Positions 30,492-43,039 of a stretch of 64,000 bases of DNA are shown here, piece after piece (within the stretch, counting starts at the first letter, position 1; every line of letters begins with the position of its first letter). Both the position numbers and the translations under genes were made by a program. The stretch covers positions 102,876-166,875 of the forward strand of contig NZ_JAKZFC010000008.1 in the NCBI RefSeq assembly GCF_022549215.1. Reading direction: 5' to 3'. The stretch comes from Solibacillus palustris. Its GTDB lineage: Bacteria; Bacillota; Bacilli; Bacillales_A; Planococcaceae. The notes below the pieces were generated by a model. The model was not told the DNA's origin, did no database searches, and saw only the letters and a program-made list of their open reading frames with translations.

Positions 30492-32463
30492 TCAACTTGT
30501 GTTAAAAAGCATGCAAAAAAACATGCGTCACTATTATTTATATTTTTTCGCACTAATTTTTAGTGTGACGCTGTTTTTCTCGTTTGTCACATTGCAGTAC
30601 AATGAATCAATTATTGAAGCAACAAAGGCCAGTGGAACTGCATCGGCCGGCTTTGAAGCGGCTTCGTATATGCTGTATTTCATTGTGTTATTTTTTGTTT
30701 TGTATGCGAATCATTTATTTATTAAACGTCGCAGTAAGGAAATTGGGCTTTATCAATTAATTGGAATGACAAAGGGACTAGTGACGCGCTTAATTGCCTT
30801 TGAAAATATTTTATTATTTGCTGGGGCAGTTAGTATCGGTATGATGCTAGGTCTACTAAGCTCGCGTTTATTTACGATGATTTTATTGAAGCTTTTACAA
30901 TTTGACGCAGTAGTAACAATGTCCTTTAGTAAAGTAGCAGTTATCAATACGCTCATAGTATTTGGTATTTTACTTGTAATCATTTTATTACAAATGGCAT
31001 TTATGGTGCGTAAAACAACATTATTATCACTATTTAATGCCTCAAAGCAAGCAGATGAGCGTGTAAAGCGTTTTAGTGTATTTCCAATGCTTATGGGTGC
31101 AGTTGGTATAGGGTTAATTGTGTATGGTTATTACGAAAGTACGGTGTTATTATCAGCAGAAACAAAGAATTTATTTTTAAGCATGTTGCTTATTTTAGCA
31201 ACGACAATTGGGGGCACGTATTTTGTGTTCCGCTACTCGGTAGCATTTGTATTAAATTTATTCCGACTAAGTAAAAAAGGACATTTAAATTTAACTGACG
31301 TACTCGCATTAACACCGATTATGCATCGCATGAAAAGTAATGCAAAATCACTGACGCTTATTACAGTGTTAACGGCGGTGTCTTTAGCGATTACTACACT
31401 GTCTTATATTAGCTATTATTCAGCAAGCTCATCAGCTGAAGAGCGAGTGCCAGCTGATTATGTAACAGTAGATGGGCGTGAAGCAGCATTTTTAACAGCG
31501 TTAGATGCGCAGGAGATTGCTTATACAACTAAAACGATGAATTTAACAAGTGCTCAAGTGGATTTGGCTGAAATATTTGATAAAAAGTCAATAGAACTGT
31601 TTGGGGATAATACGCTGGGTAACACACTTGTTATTTCATTATCGGATTATCAGCAAATCGATCCAACACTTCATTTAGCAGCAGGAGAGGCTATTTTAAC
31701 ATCGTACAACGGTTTTATGTCTAATTTAATTCCGATTGTTGCGCCGTTAGAGCTAACATTGCTACACGGGGAACATCAATTCCCTATTCATATTAAACGA
31801 ATAGACGAAGAATCGATTTTAGCGTGGCGTATTACATCTGGTGGCTTTGTTATTGTAGCAGAGGATGCGGTATTTAAAGAACTTCAACAATTAAATGAAG
31901 GCGAATCCTTTGGCTATGTAACAAAATCGCAAACAACGGTAGATTTAGTTGATGCAAACGAGGAAACATATGAGCAAGTAGAAAAGTTGTATAAAACAAC
32001 AGGCGCTAATATTTTCCGGGAATCTCAAGAAGATGGTCAAATCAGGAAATTAAGCTCGCAACAAACGGAGGTTAAAGAAAATTTAAATATGTTTGGTACA
32101 ACGATTTTCACAACAGCCTTTTTAGGTTTAGCATTCTTACTAGCGACAGGCAGCATTTTATACTTTAAACAAATGTCTGAAGCAGATGAAGAGGCAGAAT
32201 CTTATAAAATCTTACGTAAAATTGGCTTTACACAGGATGAGTTACTACGAGGCATTATGATGAAGCAAGTCTTTAACTTTGGTGTACCGTTAGTAATTGG
32301 GTTATTGCATAGCTATTTTGCAGTTAAGTCAGGTTGGTTCTTATTCGGTACAGAAATGACAACACCTCTTCTTATTACAATGGCGCTTTATATTAGTATG
32401 TATATTCTTTTTGCGGCTCTTACGATCAATTATTACAAAAAAATTATTAAACAAGCTTTATAA
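30481..32463 (+). CDS. BceB-like ABC transporter permease
   Basis: 660 residues, the size of peptide-sensing BceB permeases. About ten membrane helices with FtsX domains at each end: an N-terminal helix (about 17-37), a cluster near 60-300, and three C-terminal helices (about 535-655). A large extracellular domain of about 200 residues lies roughly between 315 and 525 and is the peptide-sensing part in this family. I chose the ATG at 30481 ([14 protein letters not shown]) over the GTG at 30472. It overlaps the ATPase gene by 11 bases. Confidence 0.92.
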   Translation: MKLSQLVLKSMQKNMRHYYLYFFALIFSVTLFFSFVTLQYNESIIEATKASGTASAGFEAASYMLYFIVLFFVLYANHLFIKRRSKEIGLYQLIGMTKGLVTRLIAFENILLFAGAVSIGMMLGLLSSRLFTMILLKLLQFDAVVTMSFSKVAVINTLIVFGILLVIILLQMAFMVRKTTLLSLFNASKQADERVKRFSVFPMLMGAVGIGLIVYGYYESTVLLSAETKNLFLSMLLILATTIGGTYFVFRYSVAFVLNLFRLSKKGHLNLTDVLALTPIMHRMKSNAKSLTLITVLTAVSLAITTLSYISYYSASSSAEERVPADYVTVDGREAAFLTALDAQEIAYTTKTMNLTSAQVDLAEIFDKKSIELFGDNTLGNTLVISLSDYQQIDPTLHLAAGEAILTSYNGFMSNLIPIVAPLELTLLHGEHQFPIHIKRIDEESILAWRITSGGFVIVAEDAVFKELQQLNEGESFGYVTKSQTTVDLVDANEETYEQVEKLYKTTGANIFRESQEDGQIRKLSSQQTEVKENLNMFGTTIFTTAFLGLAFLLATGSILYFKQMSEADEEAESYKILRKIGFTQDELLRGIMMKQVFNFGVPLVIGLLHSYFAVKSGWFLFGTEMTTPLLITMALYISMYILFAALTINYYKKIIKQAL

Positions 32464-32469
32464 ACCTCC

Positions 32470-32503
32470 AAAACCGTCAATTTTTCCTCGATTGGCGGTT
32501 TTT
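32470..32503 (+). terminator. Terminator of Bce-like module
   Basis: AAAACCGTCAAT / ATTGGCGGTTTT (32470-32481 / 32491-32502) with a nine-base loop and T-rich tail. Confidence 0.85.
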
Positions 32504-32518
32504 ATAGATGTGTTTACA

Positions 32519-32547
32519 TTGACGTACGTGCATTTTTCTTGTAACTT
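32519..32547 (+). promoter_or_regulatory. Candidate promoter of transporter gene
   Basis: TTGACG (32519-32524), 17-base spacer, TAACTT (32542-32547). Confidence 0.45.
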
Positions 32548-32589
32548 TAACACATTAGTAATTTAGCATACGAAAGCGAAGTGTACAAC

Positions 32590-33909
32590 ATGAATGCTGT
32601 TTTAGTAGCGGTAGGAGTCATGCTTATTTTGAGCTTATTGCGTATAAATGTCGTTTTATCCTTAACAGTTGGGGCCATTGTTGGTGGGCTAGCTGGCGGT
32701 TTAAATATTATGGAGACCATTGATTCCTTTGTTGGCGGTCTTGGTGGTGGTGCAACGATTGCCCTTAGCTATGCGCTACTTGGTGGATTTGCATTAGCAA
32801 TTTCGCGAACGGGTGTACCAGAAGTATTGGTAAAGGCCATTTTAAAATTAGTGCAAAAAGAAGGCGACACCCAAAAGAAAGGCGCTGCAAAGGGATTAAT
32901 TTTCTTTGTGTTGTTAGCAATGGCAATTATGTCGCAGAACTTAATTCCAGTGCATATTGCATTTATTCCATTAATCGTACCGCCAATGATTAAATTAATG
33001 AATATGCTACAAATTGATCGTCGTTTAATCGCATGTATTTTAACATTTGGTTTAGTTATGACGTATATGTTTATTCCTGCAGGCTTCGGTTTAATTTATC
33101 AAGACATTATTGTGACACAAATGGGCCTAGCAGGGCTTGATGTAACAATGGAGGATGTTCCAAAGGCAATGGCAATCGTTGCGTTAGGGATGGTTGTAGG
33201 GCTTGTAGGAGCCTTTATTGCATATCGTAAACCACGCCAATATAAAAATGTAGAAATAAAAACGTCAAATGACTTAAATAAAGAAGTAAAAACACGAAAT
33301 TTAGTATTTGCAGCAATTGCGCTAGTGGCATCATTAGCCGTTCAAATTCCAACAGATTCAATGATTATCGGTTCGCTTGTTGGGATTAGCATCTTATATG
33401 TAACGGGTGCTTTAAAAATGAAGGAAGCCGATGAAGTACTTTCTGATGGGATGCGAATGATGGCGTTTGTTGGATTTGTTATGATTTCAGCAAATGGATT
33501 CTCGGCTGTTATAAATGCGACAGGAGACGTAAAACCACTAGTTGCTGAAGCGATGGGATTATTTGGTGGGAGCATTAGCGTTGCAGTACTCGTAATGTTA
33601 ATCGTCGGGTTAATCGTAACAATGGGAATTGGTTCTTCATTTGCAACGATACCGATTATCGCGGCAATCTTTGTTCCAATTGCTATGGAACTTGGTTTAA
33701 GCGAATTAGCGATCATTTGTCTAATTGGTACAGCAGGTGTACTTGGTGATGCGGGTTCACCAGCATCTGATTCTACACTTGGTCCAACAGCAGGATTAAA
33801 CGTTGATGGACAGCACAATCATATATGGGATACATGTGTACCAACTTTTATTTTCTATAACATTCCACAAATCATTTTCGGCTGGATTGCAGTGGTTTTC
33901 TTCCTATAA
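32590..33909 (+). CDS. YuiF/NhaC-type membrane transporter
   Basis: 439 residues, about eleven hydrophobic helices. It resembles the Na+/H+ antiporter family that includes B. subtilis YuiF, with helix-breaking polar stretches such as MSQNLIPVHIAFIPLIVPPM (about 113-132) and GDAGSPASDSTLGPTAG (near 395) that likely form the substrate/ion path. Some relatives are suspected amino-acid transporters, so the substrate is open. I chose the ATG at 32590 rather than the GTG at 32581. It is a single-gene unit bounded by a promoter candidate and a strong terminator, and is the last gene before the S10 operon. Confidence 0.82.
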   Translation: MNAVLVAVGVMLILSLLRINVVLSLTVGAIVGGLAGGLNIMETIDSFVGGLGGGATIALSYALLGGFALAISRTGVPEVLVKAILKLVQKEGDTQKKGAAKGLIFFVLLAMAIMSQNLIPVHIAFIPLIVPPMIKLMNMLQIDRRLIACILTFGLVMTYMFIPAGFGLIYQDIIVTQMGLAGLDVTMEDVPKAMAIVALGMVVGLVGAFIAYRKPRQYKNVEIKTSNDLNKEVKTRNLVFAAIALVASLAVQIPTDSMIIGSLVGISILYVTGALKMKEADEVLSDGMRMMAFVGFVMISANGFSAVINATGDVKPLVAEAMGLFGGSISVAVLVMLIVGLIVTMGIGSSFATIPIIAAIFVPIAMELGLSELAIICLIGTAGVLGDAGSPASDSTLGPTAGLNVDGQHNHIWDTCVPTFIFYNIPQIIFGWIAVVFFL

Positions 33910-33914
33910 TAATG

Positions 33915-33950
33915 TCGTCACTTTCTAGAAAAAGAAAGTGGCGATTTTTT
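33915..33950 (+). terminator. Transporter gene terminator
   Basis: TCGTCACTTTCT / AGAAAGTGGCGA (33915-33926 / 33933-33944), loop of six, then TTTTTT. It insulates the S10 operon. The next 175 bases are AT-rich and hold no gene I can support. Confidence 0.9.
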
Positions 33951-34126
33951 GTTGGTTTGAAAATTAACGATTAATATATTTTCAGAATATTTTATTTTAA
34001 GAGCTTCAACACCTTTTTAGTTGCTTTCAGTCGAATACTCTTATATACTAGGAAACGGCTCAAAAAGAGCGAATGAGTATAAAATAAAGAATACAACATT
34101 ATTTAAAAAGAATTTTGCTAAAACAC

Positions 34127-34155
34127 TTGCGAACTTCTTTTTTATTGTATATAAT
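34127..34155 (+). promoter_or_regulatory. S10 operon promoter
   Basis: TTGCGA (34127-34132), 17-base spacer, perfect TATAAT (34150-34155), 130 bases before rpsJ. Confidence 0.8.
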
Positions 34156-34161
34156 GTTGAA

Positions 34162-34593
<432 letters not shown>

Positions 34594-34644
34594 TGGTAAA
34601 AACACAATATAAACTTTTTAAAAATTTACAGGAGGTGTGACATA

Positions 34645-35274
34645 ATGACTAAAGGAATCTTAGGTAGAAAAATTGGTATGACTCAAGTTTTCGCTGAAAA
34701 CGGAGATCTTATCCCAGTAACAGTAATCGAAGCTACTCCAAACGTAGTTTTACAAAAGAAAACTGTTGAAACTGATGGCTACGAAGCAATCCAAATTGGT
34801 TTTGAAGACAAGCGCGTTAAGCTTTCTAACAAACCAGAACAAGGGCACGTAGCAAAAGCAAACACGGCTCCTAAGCGCTTCATCCGTGAGTTCCGTAATT
34901 TAGATACTACGGCTTACGAAGTTGGTCAAGAAGTCAACGTAGAAATTTTCGCAGAAGGCGATGTAATTGATGTAACTGGTGTTACTAAAGGTAAAGGTTT
35001 CCAAGGTGTAATTAAACGCCATGGTCAATCTCGCGGACCTATGTCTCACGGTTCTCGTTATCACCGTCGTCCTGGTTCAATGGGTCCAGTTGCTCCGAAC
35101 CGCGTATTCAAACAAAAGAAATTACCTGGTCAAATGGGTGCTGTCGTTAAAACAATCCAAAACCTTGAAATCGTTAAGGTTGATGTTGAGCGTAACCTAT
35201 TATTAGTTAAAGGTAATGTTCCTGGTTCTAAAAAAGCATTAGTAACAGTTAAAACTGCTATTAAATCTAAATAA
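34645..35274 (+). CDS. rplC: 50S ribosomal protein L3
   Basis: 209 residues. An early assembly protein whose central loop reaches the peptidyl-transferase centre. The [20 protein letters not shown] start (about 7-26), [14 protein letters not shown] (about 114-127) and the loop [13 protein letters not shown] (about 134-146) are conserved, with no substitution I recognise as linked to linezolid or tiamulin resistance. AGGAGGTG precedes the ATG. Confidence 0.98.
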   Translation: MTKGILGRKIGMTQVFAENGDLIPVTVIEATPNVVLQKKTVETDGYEAIQIGFEDKRVKLSNKPEQGHVAKANTAPKRFIREFRNLDTTAYEVGQEVNVEIFAEGDVIDVTGVTKGKGFQGVIKRHGQSRGPMSHGSRYHRRPGSMGPVAPNRVFKQKKLPGQMGAVVKTIQNLEIVKVDVERNLLLVKGNVPGSKKALVTVKTAIKSK

Positions 35275-35300
35275 TTCTCTGAAGAAAGGAGGAAACAGGA

Positions 35301-35924
35301 ATGACAAAAGTATCTGTACTTAGTCAAACGGGTGCTTCAGTAGGCGAAATCGAATTAAACGATGCGATCTTCGGAATCGAGCCAAATGAAGCAGTATTAT
35401 TCGACGCAGTAGTTGCTCAACGTGCTTCTCTACGTCAAGGTAATCACAAAGTTAAAACACGTTCTGAGGTTGCTGGTGGTGGTCGTAAACCATGGCGTCA
35501 AAAAGGAACTGGTCGTGCTCGTCAAGGTTCGATCCGCTCTCCACAATGGCGTGGTGGTGGTACTGTATTCGGTCCTACTCCACGTAGCTACGCTTACAAG
35601 TTACCAAAGAAAGTTCGTCGCTTAGCTCTTAAATCAGCTTTATCAGCTAAAGTGTTAGAACAAAACTTTGTAGTTTTAGATGCATTAACTTTCGATGCAC
35701 CAAAAACGAAAGATTTCAAAGCAGTATTAGCTGCATTAGAAATCAACAAAAAAGCATTATTCGTAACTGCTGAAGTTAACGAAAACGCTATTTTATCTGC
35801 TCGTAACATCCCTGGTGTTACAGTGTTAACAGCTACTGGAATCAATGTTCTTGATCTTTTAGGTCACGATAAAATTGTATTCACACAAGATGCTGTGAAA
35901 AAAGTTGAGGAGGTGCTTGGATAA
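35301..35924 (+). CDS. rplD: 50S ribosomal protein L4
   Basis: 207 residues. A globular domain plus a long loop into the exit tunnel (the [20 protein letters not shown] region, about 62-81) where macrolide-resistance changes arise; it looks wild type. L4 may also be the regulator of this operon. The start follows AAAGGAGGAAACAGG. The stop overlaps the rplW ATG by one base. Confidence 0.98.
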   Translation: MTKVSVLSQTGASVGEIELNDAIFGIEPNEAVLFDAVVAQRASLRQGNHKVKTRSEVAGGGRKPWRQKGTGRARQGSIRSPQWRGGGTVFGPTPRSYAYKLPKKVRRLALKSALSAKVLEQNFVVLDALTFDAPKTKDFKAVLAALEINKKALFVTAEVNENAILSARNIPGVTVLTATGINVLDLLGHDKIVFTQDAVKKVEEVLG

Positions 35925-36208
35925 TGGAAGCACGTGATATTTTAAAACGTCCAGTCATTACTGAGCGTTCTTCAGAAATTATGGCAGAGAAAAAGTATAC
36001 TTTCGAAGTAGACACTCGCGCTAACAAAACTCAAGTTAAAGACGCTGTTGAAGAAATCTTCGGTGTTAAAGTTGAGAAAGTAAACGTAATGAACTACAAA
36101 GGTAAGTTCAAACGCGTTGGTAAATTCGGTGGGTACACTAACAAACGTCGTAAAGCAATTGTTAAATTAACTGCTGATTCAAAAGAAATCGAATTATTCG
36201 AAATCTAA
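35924..36208 (+). CDS. rplW: 50S ribosomal protein L23
   Basis: 94 residues. It is placed at the tunnel exit, the docking site for trigger factor and [23 protein letters not shown] (about 10-29) is the family opening, and the [20 protein letters not shown] stretch contains the rRNA-binding loop. The ATG overlaps the rplD stop; the ribosome site GGAGGTGCTTGG is inside rplD. Confidence 0.97.
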   Translation: MEARDILKRPVITERSSEIMAEKKYTFEVDTRANKTQVKDAVEEIFGVKVEKVNVMNYKGKFKRVGKFGGYTNKRRKAIVKLTADSKEIELFEI

Positions 36209-36248
36209 TTTTTAATATATAGCAACATTTAAGAAGGAGGGAAAACAA

Positions 36249-37079
36249 ATGGCGATTAAAAAGTATAAGCCAACCTCAAATGGTCGTCGTAACATGACAT
36301 CATCTGACTTTGCTGAGATTACTACTAATAAACCTGAAAAGTCTTTATTAAAACCAATCAAACGCAAAGCTGGTCGTAATAACCAAGGTAAAATTACTGT
36401 TCGACATCACGGTGGTGGTCACAAGAAACAATACCGTGTTATCGATTTTAAACGTCTTAAAGACGGCATTCCAGGACGCGTTGCTACAATTGAGTATGAT
36501 CCAAACCGTTCTGCGAACATCGCTTTAATCAACTATGCTGACGGTGAAAAACGTTACATCTTAGCTCCAAAAGGATTAGAAGTAGGTCAAACGATCGTAT
36601 CTGGTCCAGAAGCGGATATTAAAGTAGGTAACGCTTTACCATTAGCGAATATTCCAATGGGTACAACTATCCATAACATCGAAATGAAACCTGGTAAAGG
36701 TGGACAATTAGTACGTTCTGCTGGTACATCAGCTCAAGTATTAGGTCGTGAAGGCAAATACGTTATCGTACGTCTACAATCTGGTGAAGTACGTTTAATC
36801 CTTGCTGACTGCCGCGCAACAATCGGACAAGTTGGTAACGAACAACACGAACTTATTAACATCGGTAAAGCAGGTCGTTCTCGTTGGTTAGGTAAACGCC
36901 CAACAGTACGTGGTTCTGTAATGAACCCTAACGATCACCCACACGGTGGTGGTGAAGGACGTTCTCCAATTGGACGTAAATCTCCAATGACACCATGGGG
37001 TAAACCAACTCTTGGTTACAAAACTCGTAACAAGAAAAATAAATCATCTAAATTTATTATTCGCGGACGTAAAAAATAA
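36249..37079 (+). CDS. rplB: 50S ribosomal protein L2
   Basis: 276 residues. It is needed for subunit joining and peptidyl transfer. The RNA-binding domain has [20 protein letters not shown] (about 43-62). The C-terminal segment [18 protein letters not shown] (about 224-241) holds the conserved His next to the peptidyl-transferase centre. AAGGAGGG precedes the ATG. Confidence 0.98.
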   Translation: MAIKKYKPTSNGRRNMTSSDFAEITTNKPEKSLLKPIKRKAGRNNQGKITVRHHGGGHKKQYRVIDFKRLKDGIPGRVATIEYDPNRSANIALINYADGEKRYILAPKGLEVGQTIVSGPEADIKVGNALPLANIPMGTTIHNIEMKPGKGGQLVRSAGTSAQVLGREGKYVIVRLQSGEVRLILADCRATIGQVGNEQHELINIGKAGRSRWLGKRPTVRGSVMNPNDHPHGGGEGRSPIGRKSPMTPWGKPTLGYKTRNKKNKSSKFIIRGRKK

Positions 37080-37139
37080 TGTGGTAACACTACGGTTCTG
37101 CTTGAGAGCCGTGGTCGTATCACGAAGGGAGGTTCCTAA

Positions 37140-37418
37140 ATGGGTCGCAGCATGAAAAAAGGCCCTTTTGCAGACGATCACCTTATGAAAAAGGTGGTAG
37201 CTCAAGAGGCTTCTGAGAAGAAACAAGTTATTAAAACTTGGTCTCGCCGTTCTACTATTTTCCCTAACTTCATCGGTTTAACAATCGCTGTATATGATGG
37301 ACGTAAACATGTTCCTGTATACGTAACTGAAGATATGGTTGGCCATAAACTAGGTGAATTCGCACCAACACGTACTTATAAAGGTCACGGTGCAGATGAC
37401 AAGAAAACAAGACGCTAA
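37140..37418 (+). CDS. rpsS: 30S ribosomal protein S19
   Basis: 92 residues. It is located in the 30S head, contacting S13 and the A-site finger. [19 protein letters not shown] is the standard opening, and the conserved core has [20 protein letters not shown] (about 33-52). GGGAGGTTCC precedes the ATG. Confidence 0.97.
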   Translation: MGRSMKKGPFADDHLMKKVVAQEASEKKQVIKTWSRRSTIFPNFIGLTIAVYDGRKHVPVYVTEDMVGHKLGEFAPTRTYKGHGADDKKTRR

Positions 37419-37440
37419 TTTTGAGAGGAGGTAAATCCTA

Positions 37441-37785
37441 ATGACACAAGCTAAAGCTATCGCTCGCACAGTTCGTATCGCTCCTCGTAAAGTACGTCTA
37501 GTAGTAGACTTAATCCGAGGAAAGCAAATCGGTGAAGCAGTTGCAATTTTACGTCATACTCCAAAAGCGGCGTCTCCAGTCGTTGAGAAAGTATTAAAAT
37601 CTGCAGTCGCTAACGCTGAACACAACTACGAGTTAGATATTAATAACTTAGTTGTATCTGAAATCTTTGTAGATGAAGGTCCAACATTAAAACGTTTCCG
37701 TCCACGTGCCCAAGGTCGTGCATCGGCAATTAACAAACGTACTAGCCACATTACAATCGTGGTATCTGAGAAGAAGGGGGTTTAA
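37441..37785 (+). CDS. rplV: 50S ribosomal protein L22
   Basis: 114 residues. It spans all 23S domains; its beta-hairpin (about 78-95, [18 protein letters not shown]) narrows the exit tunnel and looks wild type for macrolide-related positions. [17 protein letters not shown] (about 12-28) is the signature. GAGGAGGTAAATCC precedes the ATG. Confidence 0.97.
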   Translation: MTQAKAIARTVRIAPRKVRLVVDLIRGKQIGEAVAILRHTPKAASPVVEKVLKSAVANAEHNYELDINNLVVSEIFVDEGPTLKRFRPRAQGRASAINKRTSHITIVVSEKKGV

Positions 37786-37788
37786 TCC

Positions 37789-38445
37789 GTGGGTCAAAAA
37801 GTACATCCAATAGGACTTCGTGTTGGTATTATTCGTGACTGGGAATCAAAGTGGTTCGCTGAAAAAGATTATGCTAATCTTTTACATGAAGATATCAAAA
37901 TTCGTAAATATATCGAAACTCAACTTAAAGATGCATCTGTATCTAAAGTAGAAATCGAACGCGCTGCAAGTCGCGTGAATGTTACAATTCACACTGCGAA
38001 ACCAGGTATGGTAATCGGTAAAGGTGGTACGGAAGTTGAAAACTTACGTAAACACTTATCTGATGTAACTGGTAAACGCGTTCACATCAATATCATTGAA
38101 ATCAAACGTGCAGATCTTGATGCTAAATTAGTAGCTGAAAATATTGCTCGTCAACTTGAGAACCGCGTATCATTCCGTCGTGCTCAAAAACAATCGATCC
38201 AACGCACAATGCGCGCTGGAGCAAAAGGTATTAAAACACAAGTATCTGGTCGTTTAGGTGGCGCTGATATCGCGCGTGCTGAACACTATAGCGAAGGAAC
38301 TGTACCACTTCATACATTACGTGCTGACATTGATTATGCACATGCTGAAGCTGATACAACTTACGGTAAACTAGGTGTTAAAGTTTGGATCTACCGTGGA
38401 GAAGTCCTTCCTACTAAAAAGAACTCTGTGGAAGGAGGCAAATAA
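37789..38445 (+). CDS. rpsC: 30S ribosomal protein S3
   Basis: 218 residues. It forms the mRNA entry tunnel with helicase activity. The N-terminal KH domain has the [18 protein letters not shown] loop (about 64-81); the C-terminal domain includes [20 protein letters not shown] (about 154-173). The start is GTG at 37789 after AAGGGGG. It lies three bases after rplV. Confidence 0.97.
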   Translation: MGQKVHPIGLRVGIIRDWESKWFAEKDYANLLHEDIKIRKYIETQLKDASVSKVEIERAASRVNVTIHTAKPGMVIGKGGTEVENLRKHLSDVTGKRVHINIIEIKRADLDAKLVAENIARQLENRVSFRRAQKQSIQRTMRAGAKGIKTQVSGRLGGADIARAEHYSEGTVPLHTLRADIDYAHAEADTTYGKLGVKVWIYRGEVLPTKKNSVEGGK

Positions 38446-38446
38446 T

Positions 38447-39071
<625 letters not shown>

Positions 39072-39089
39072 TAAAGGAGGGTTTTAAGT

Positions 39090-39353
39090 ATGACTGAGCG
39101 TAACCAACGCAAAGTTTACACAGGCCGTGTTGTTTCTGACAAAATGGATAAAACTATCACTGTTTTAGTTGAAACTCACAAAAAGCATAAGCTTTACGGT
39201 AAACGTGTAAAATACTCTAAAAAGTATAAAGCTCATGATGAGCAAAACACTGCGAAAATCGGTGATATCGTACGTATCATGGAAACTCGCCCGCTATCAG
39301 CTACTAAGCGCTTCCGTTTAGTTGAAGTTGTAGAAAAAGCGGTTATTATTTAA
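39090..39353 (+). CDS. rpsQ: 30S ribosomal protein S17
   Basis: 87 residues, an OB-fold primary 16S-binding protein at the body of the 30[21 protein letters not shown] (about 14-33) and the [20 protein letters not shown] signature (about 61-80) are intact. AAAGGAGGG precedes the ATG. Confidence 0.97.
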   Translation: MTERNQRKVYTGRVVSDKMDKTITVLVETHKKHKLYGKRVKYSKKYKAHDEQNTAKIGDIVRIMETRPLSATKRFRLVEVVEKAVII

Positions 39354-39399
39354 TAACACATTTCGGAATAAAATATATTTCCGAAGGGAGGTAACCTAA

Positions 39400-39768
39400 G
39401 TGATTCAACAAGAAAGTCGTATGAAAGTTGCTGACAACTCAGGTGCACGTGAAGTTTTAACTATTAAAGTACTTGGTGGTTCTGGACGTAAAACTGCTAA
39501 CATCGGCGATATCGTCGTTTGTACAGTTAAGAAAGCAACACCAGGTGGCGTTGTCAAAAAAGGTGACGTTGTTAAGGCTGTTATCGTTCGCACTAAATCA
39601 GGTGCACGTCGTAAAGACGGTACTTACATCAAATTTGACGAGAACGCTTGCGTAATCATCAAAGACGATAAATCACCACGCGGAACTCGTATTTTCGGAC
39701 CAGTCGCACGTGAATTACGTGATGGCAACTTCATGAAGATCGTTTCTCTAGCTCCAGAAGTTCTTTAA
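39400..39768 (+). CDS. rplN: 50S ribosomal protein L14
   Basis: 122 residues. It is located at the subunit interface and is the target of the silencing factor RsfS. The start is GTG at 39400 ([18 protein letters not shown]), equal to the B. subtilis start, after GGGAGGTAACC. The conserved [20 protein letters not shown] stretch is at about 97-116. Confidence 0.97.
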   Translation: MIQQESRMKVADNSGAREVLTIKVLGGSGRKTANIGDIVVCTVKKATPGGVVKKGDVVKAVIVRTKSGARRKDGTYIKFDENACVIIKDDKSPRGTRIFGPVARELRDGNFMKIVSLAPEVL

Positions 39769-39805
39769 TTTCATGACAGTACCAATCAAGGAGGTGCGAC
39801 ACATT

Positions 39806-40114
39806 ATGCATGTTAAAAAGGGCGATAAAGTAAAAGTAATTACTGGTAAAGATAAAGGTAAAGAAGGCGTTATCTTAGCAGCTTTCCCAAAACAAGACCG
39901 CGTTCTTGTTGAAGGTGTAAACATCGTTAAGAAACACGTTAAACCTAATCAACTTAACCCACAAGGTGGTATTGTATCTCAAGAAGCTGCAATCCACGTT
40001 TCGAACGTAATGCTTATCGATCCAAAATCTGGCGAGCCGACTCGTGTAGGTTTTGAGATCAAAGATGGCAAAAAAGTTCGTGTTGCAAAAAAATCAGGTG
40101 TAGTAATCGACTAA
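39806..40114 (+). CDS. rplX: 50S ribosomal protein L24
   Basis: 102 residues, a KOW-domain assembly initiator. It begins [20 protein letters not shown] at the ATG at 39806, with AAGGAGGTGCGAC upstream; the frame extends back to 39773, but that start has no ribosome site. [15 protein letters not shown] (about 44-58) is the signature. Confidence 0.96.
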   Translation: MHVKKGDKVKVITGKDKGKEGVILAAFPKQDRVLVEGVNIVKKHVKPNQLNPQGGIVSQEAAIHVSNVMLIDPKSGEPTRVGFEIKDGKKVRVAKKSGVVID

Positions 40115-40142
40115 TAGTAAAAATAAGAAGGGAGGTACAAAC

Positions 40143-40890
<748 letters not shown>

Positions 40891-40919
40891 TCCCCTAATT
40901 TGGGAAGGAGGTAAATTTC

Positions 40920-41318
40920 ATGACAATGACAGATCCGATTGCAGATATGCTTACACGCATTCGTAATGCAAACATGGTACGTCACGAGAAGTTAGAGGTT
41001 CCTGCTTCTAACTTAAAGAAAGAGATCGCTGAAATCTTAAAGCGTGAAGGTTTCGTACGTGACGTTGAGTACGTAGAAGACAACAAGCAAGGTATCATCC
41101 GTATCTTCTTAAAATACGGTAAAGATAACGAGCGTGTTATTACTGGCTTAAAACGTATTTCTAAACCAGGATTACGTGTATACGCTAAAACTAACGAAGT
41201 ACCTAAAGTATTAAACGGTCTTGGTATCGCTTTAGTATCAACTTCAACTGGTTTATTAACTGACAAAGAAGCTCGCGCTAAACAAGTTGGCGGAGAAATC
41301 TTAGCATACATTTGGTAA
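40920..41318 (+). CDS. rpsH: 30S ribosomal protein S8
   Basis: 132 residues, a primary 16S binder in the platform and, in E. coli, the repressor of the spc operon. [20 protein letters not shown] (about 3-22) opens it; [13 protein letters not shown] and the LSTS-like [13 protein letters not shown] signature near 110 close it. GGAAGGAGG precedes the ATG. Confidence 0.97.
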   Translation: MTMTDPIADMLTRIRNANMVRHEKLEVPASNLKKEIAEILKREGFVRDVEYVEDNKQGIIRIFLKYGKDNERVITGLKRISKPGLRVYAKTNEVPKVLNGLGIALVSTSTGLLTDKEARAKQVGGEILAYIW

Positions 41319-41349
41319 TTAGTAAGAAAAGAACGGAGGTGCAACATAA

Positions 41350-41889
41350 ATGTCTCGCGTAGGTAAAAAGATTATCGAGGTTCCTGCTGGCGTAACAGTT
41401 GAAGTGAAAGCTGAAAACACTGTTACTGTTAAAGGTCCAAAAGGCGAATTAACTCGTCAATTCCATCAAGATATGAAAATCGAGCAAGAAGGCAACATCC
41501 TTACAGTTGTTCGCCCTTCTGAATCGAAAGAACACCGTACTAACCACGGTACAACTCGTGCGTTATTAGCTAACATGGTAACTGGTGTTTCTGAAGGTTT
41601 CTCTCGTACTCTAGAACTTATCGGTGTAGGTTACCGTGCACAATTACAAGGTAACAAGCTTGTATTAAACGTTGGTTACTCTCACCCAGTTGAGTTTACA
41701 CCTGAACAAGGTTTAGAGGTTGAAGTTCCTTCAAACACAAAAATCATCGTTAAAGGTATTTCTAAAGAGCGTGTTGGTGCTTTAGCATCTAACATCCGCG
41801 ACGTACGTCCACCAGAGCCATACAAAGGTAAAGGTATTCGTTACGAAGGTGAAATCGTTCGCCGTAAAGAAGGTAAAACTGGTAAATAA
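41350..41889 (+). CDS. rplF: 50S ribosomal protein L6
   Basis: 179 residues, two related domains near the factor-binding centre. It starts [20 protein letters not shown]; the C-terminal signature [16 protein letters not shown] is at about 155-170. ACGGAGGTGC precedes the ATG by eight bases. Confidence 0.97.
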   Translation: MSRVGKKIIEVPAGVTVEVKAENTVTVKGPKGELTRQFHQDMKIEQEGNILTVVRPSESKEHRTNHGTTRALLANMVTGVSEGFSRTLELIGVGYRAQLQGNKLVLNVGYSHPVEFTPEQGLEVEVPSNTKIIVKGISKERVGALASNIRDVRPPEPYKGKGIRYEGEIVRRKEGKTGK

Positions 41890-41930
41890 TGCGGCTTAAA
41901 TCGCATTAATATATGAAAGGAGTGACCACT

Positions 41931-42290
41931 GTGATTACGAAACAAGATAAAAATCAAGTTCGTAAAAAACGTCATGGGCGTGTTCGTTCTAAAATTTCGG
42001 GTACTGCACAACGTCCACGTTTAAACGTATTCCGTTCTAACAAGAACATCTATGCACAATTAATCGATGACGTAGCTGGCGTAACATTAGTTTCTGCTAA
42101 TACTCAAGAAAAAGTTTTCGAAGGTATGGGCTCAAACGTAGAAGCTGCAGCTAAAATCGGTGAAACAATCGCTAAACGCGCTGCTGAAAAAAATATTACA
42201 ACTGTAGTATTTGACCGTAGCGGTTACTTATATCATGGACGTGTGAAAGCTTTAGCAGAAGCTGCACGTGAAAACGGCTTAGAATTTTAA
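41931..42290 (+). CDS. rplR: 50S ribosomal protein L18
   Basis: 119 residues. It binds 5S rRNA with L5. It begins at the GTG at 41931 ([19 protein letters not shown]) after AAAGGAGTGACC; the in-frame ATG at 41913 overlaps that site. [20 protein letters not shown] (about 29-48) and [20 protein letters not shown] (about 93-112) are conserved. Confidence 0.97.
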   Translation: MITKQDKNQVRKKRHGRVRSKISGTAQRPRLNVFRSNKNIYAQLIDDVAGVTLVSANTQEKVFEGMGSNVEAAAKIGETIAKRAAEKNITTVVFDRSGYLYHGRVKALAEAARENGLEF

Positions 42291-42311
42291 TAAGAAGGAG
42301 GGACATACTTC

Positions 42312-42812
42312 ATGAGTCGCATTGACGCAAACAAATTAGAACTTGAAGAACGCGTTGTAACAATCAACCGTGTTGCTAAAGTTGTTAAAGGTGGTCGTCG
42401 CTTCCGCTTCACTGCTCTAGTAGTAGTAGGAGATAAAAATGGTCATGTAGGTTTCGGTACTGGTAAAGCTCAAGAGGTTCCAGACGCAATCCGCAAAGCT
42501 GTTGAAGACGCGAAGAAAAACTTAATCGAAGTACCACGCGTGGGTGGAACTACTCCACACTTAGTGCAAGGTCGCTTCGGTGCAGGTTCAATCTTAATCA
42601 AACCTGCTGCTCCTGGTACAGGGGTTATCGCTGGTGGTCCAGTACGTGCGGTACTAGAACTAGCTGGTATTACTGATATTCTTTCAAAATCTCTTGGTTC
42701 AAACACACCAATCAACATGGTGCGTGCAACTGTAGCAGGTTTAACTGAATTAAAACGCGCAGAGGATGTAGCAAAACTACGCGGTAAATCAGTGGAAGAG
42801 TTATTAGGATAA
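42312..42812 (+). CDS. rpsE: 30S ribosomal protein S5
   Basis: 166 residues. It shapes the mRNA channel and decoding fidelity. The loop [13 protein letters not shown] (about 21-33), where spectinomycin-resistance changes occur, is wild type. The second domain has [18 protein letters not shown] and [23 protein letters not shown] precedes the ATG. Confidence 0.97.
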   Translation: MSRIDANKLELEERVVTINRVAKVVKGGRRFRFTALVVVGDKNGHVGFGTGKAQEVPDAIRKAVEDAKKNLIEVPRVGGTTPHLVQGRFGAGSILIKPAAPGTGVIAGGPVRAVLELAGITDILSKSLGSNTPINMVRATVAGLTELKRAEDVAKLRGKSVEELLG

Positions 42813-42825
42813 GGGGGGAATTATA

Positions 42826-43005
42826 ATGGCTAAATTACAAATCACCCTTACTAAATCTGTGATCGGTACTAAACCAAACCAACGTAAAGTTGTTGAGGCA
42901 TTAGGATTACGTAAATTAAACCAAACTGTGGAACAAGCTGATAACGCTGCAATCCGCGGTATGATTACAAAAGTAGCTCACTTAGTTACTGTAAAAGAAA
43001 TTTAA
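42826..43005 (+). CDS. rpmD: 50S ribosomal protein L30
   Basis: 59 residues, the short bacterial L30. It reads [20 protein letters not shown] then [17 protein letters not shown], the usual signature, and ends TVKEI. GGGGGGAATTAT precedes the ATG at 42826. It sits in its canonical place between rpsE and rplO. Confidence 0.96.
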   Translation: MAKLQITLTKSVIGTKPNQRKVVEALGLRKLNQTVEQADNAAIRGMITKVAHLVTVKEI

Positions 43006-43039
43006 TTTCAATATATACGAACAAGGAGGTGCCACCCAT

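Noticed and set aside
33342..33818. 158-codon open frame opposite the transporter gene
   Set aside because: Antisense shadow; composition (Ile/Thr/Pro-rich) follows from the hydrophobic codons of the sense strand.
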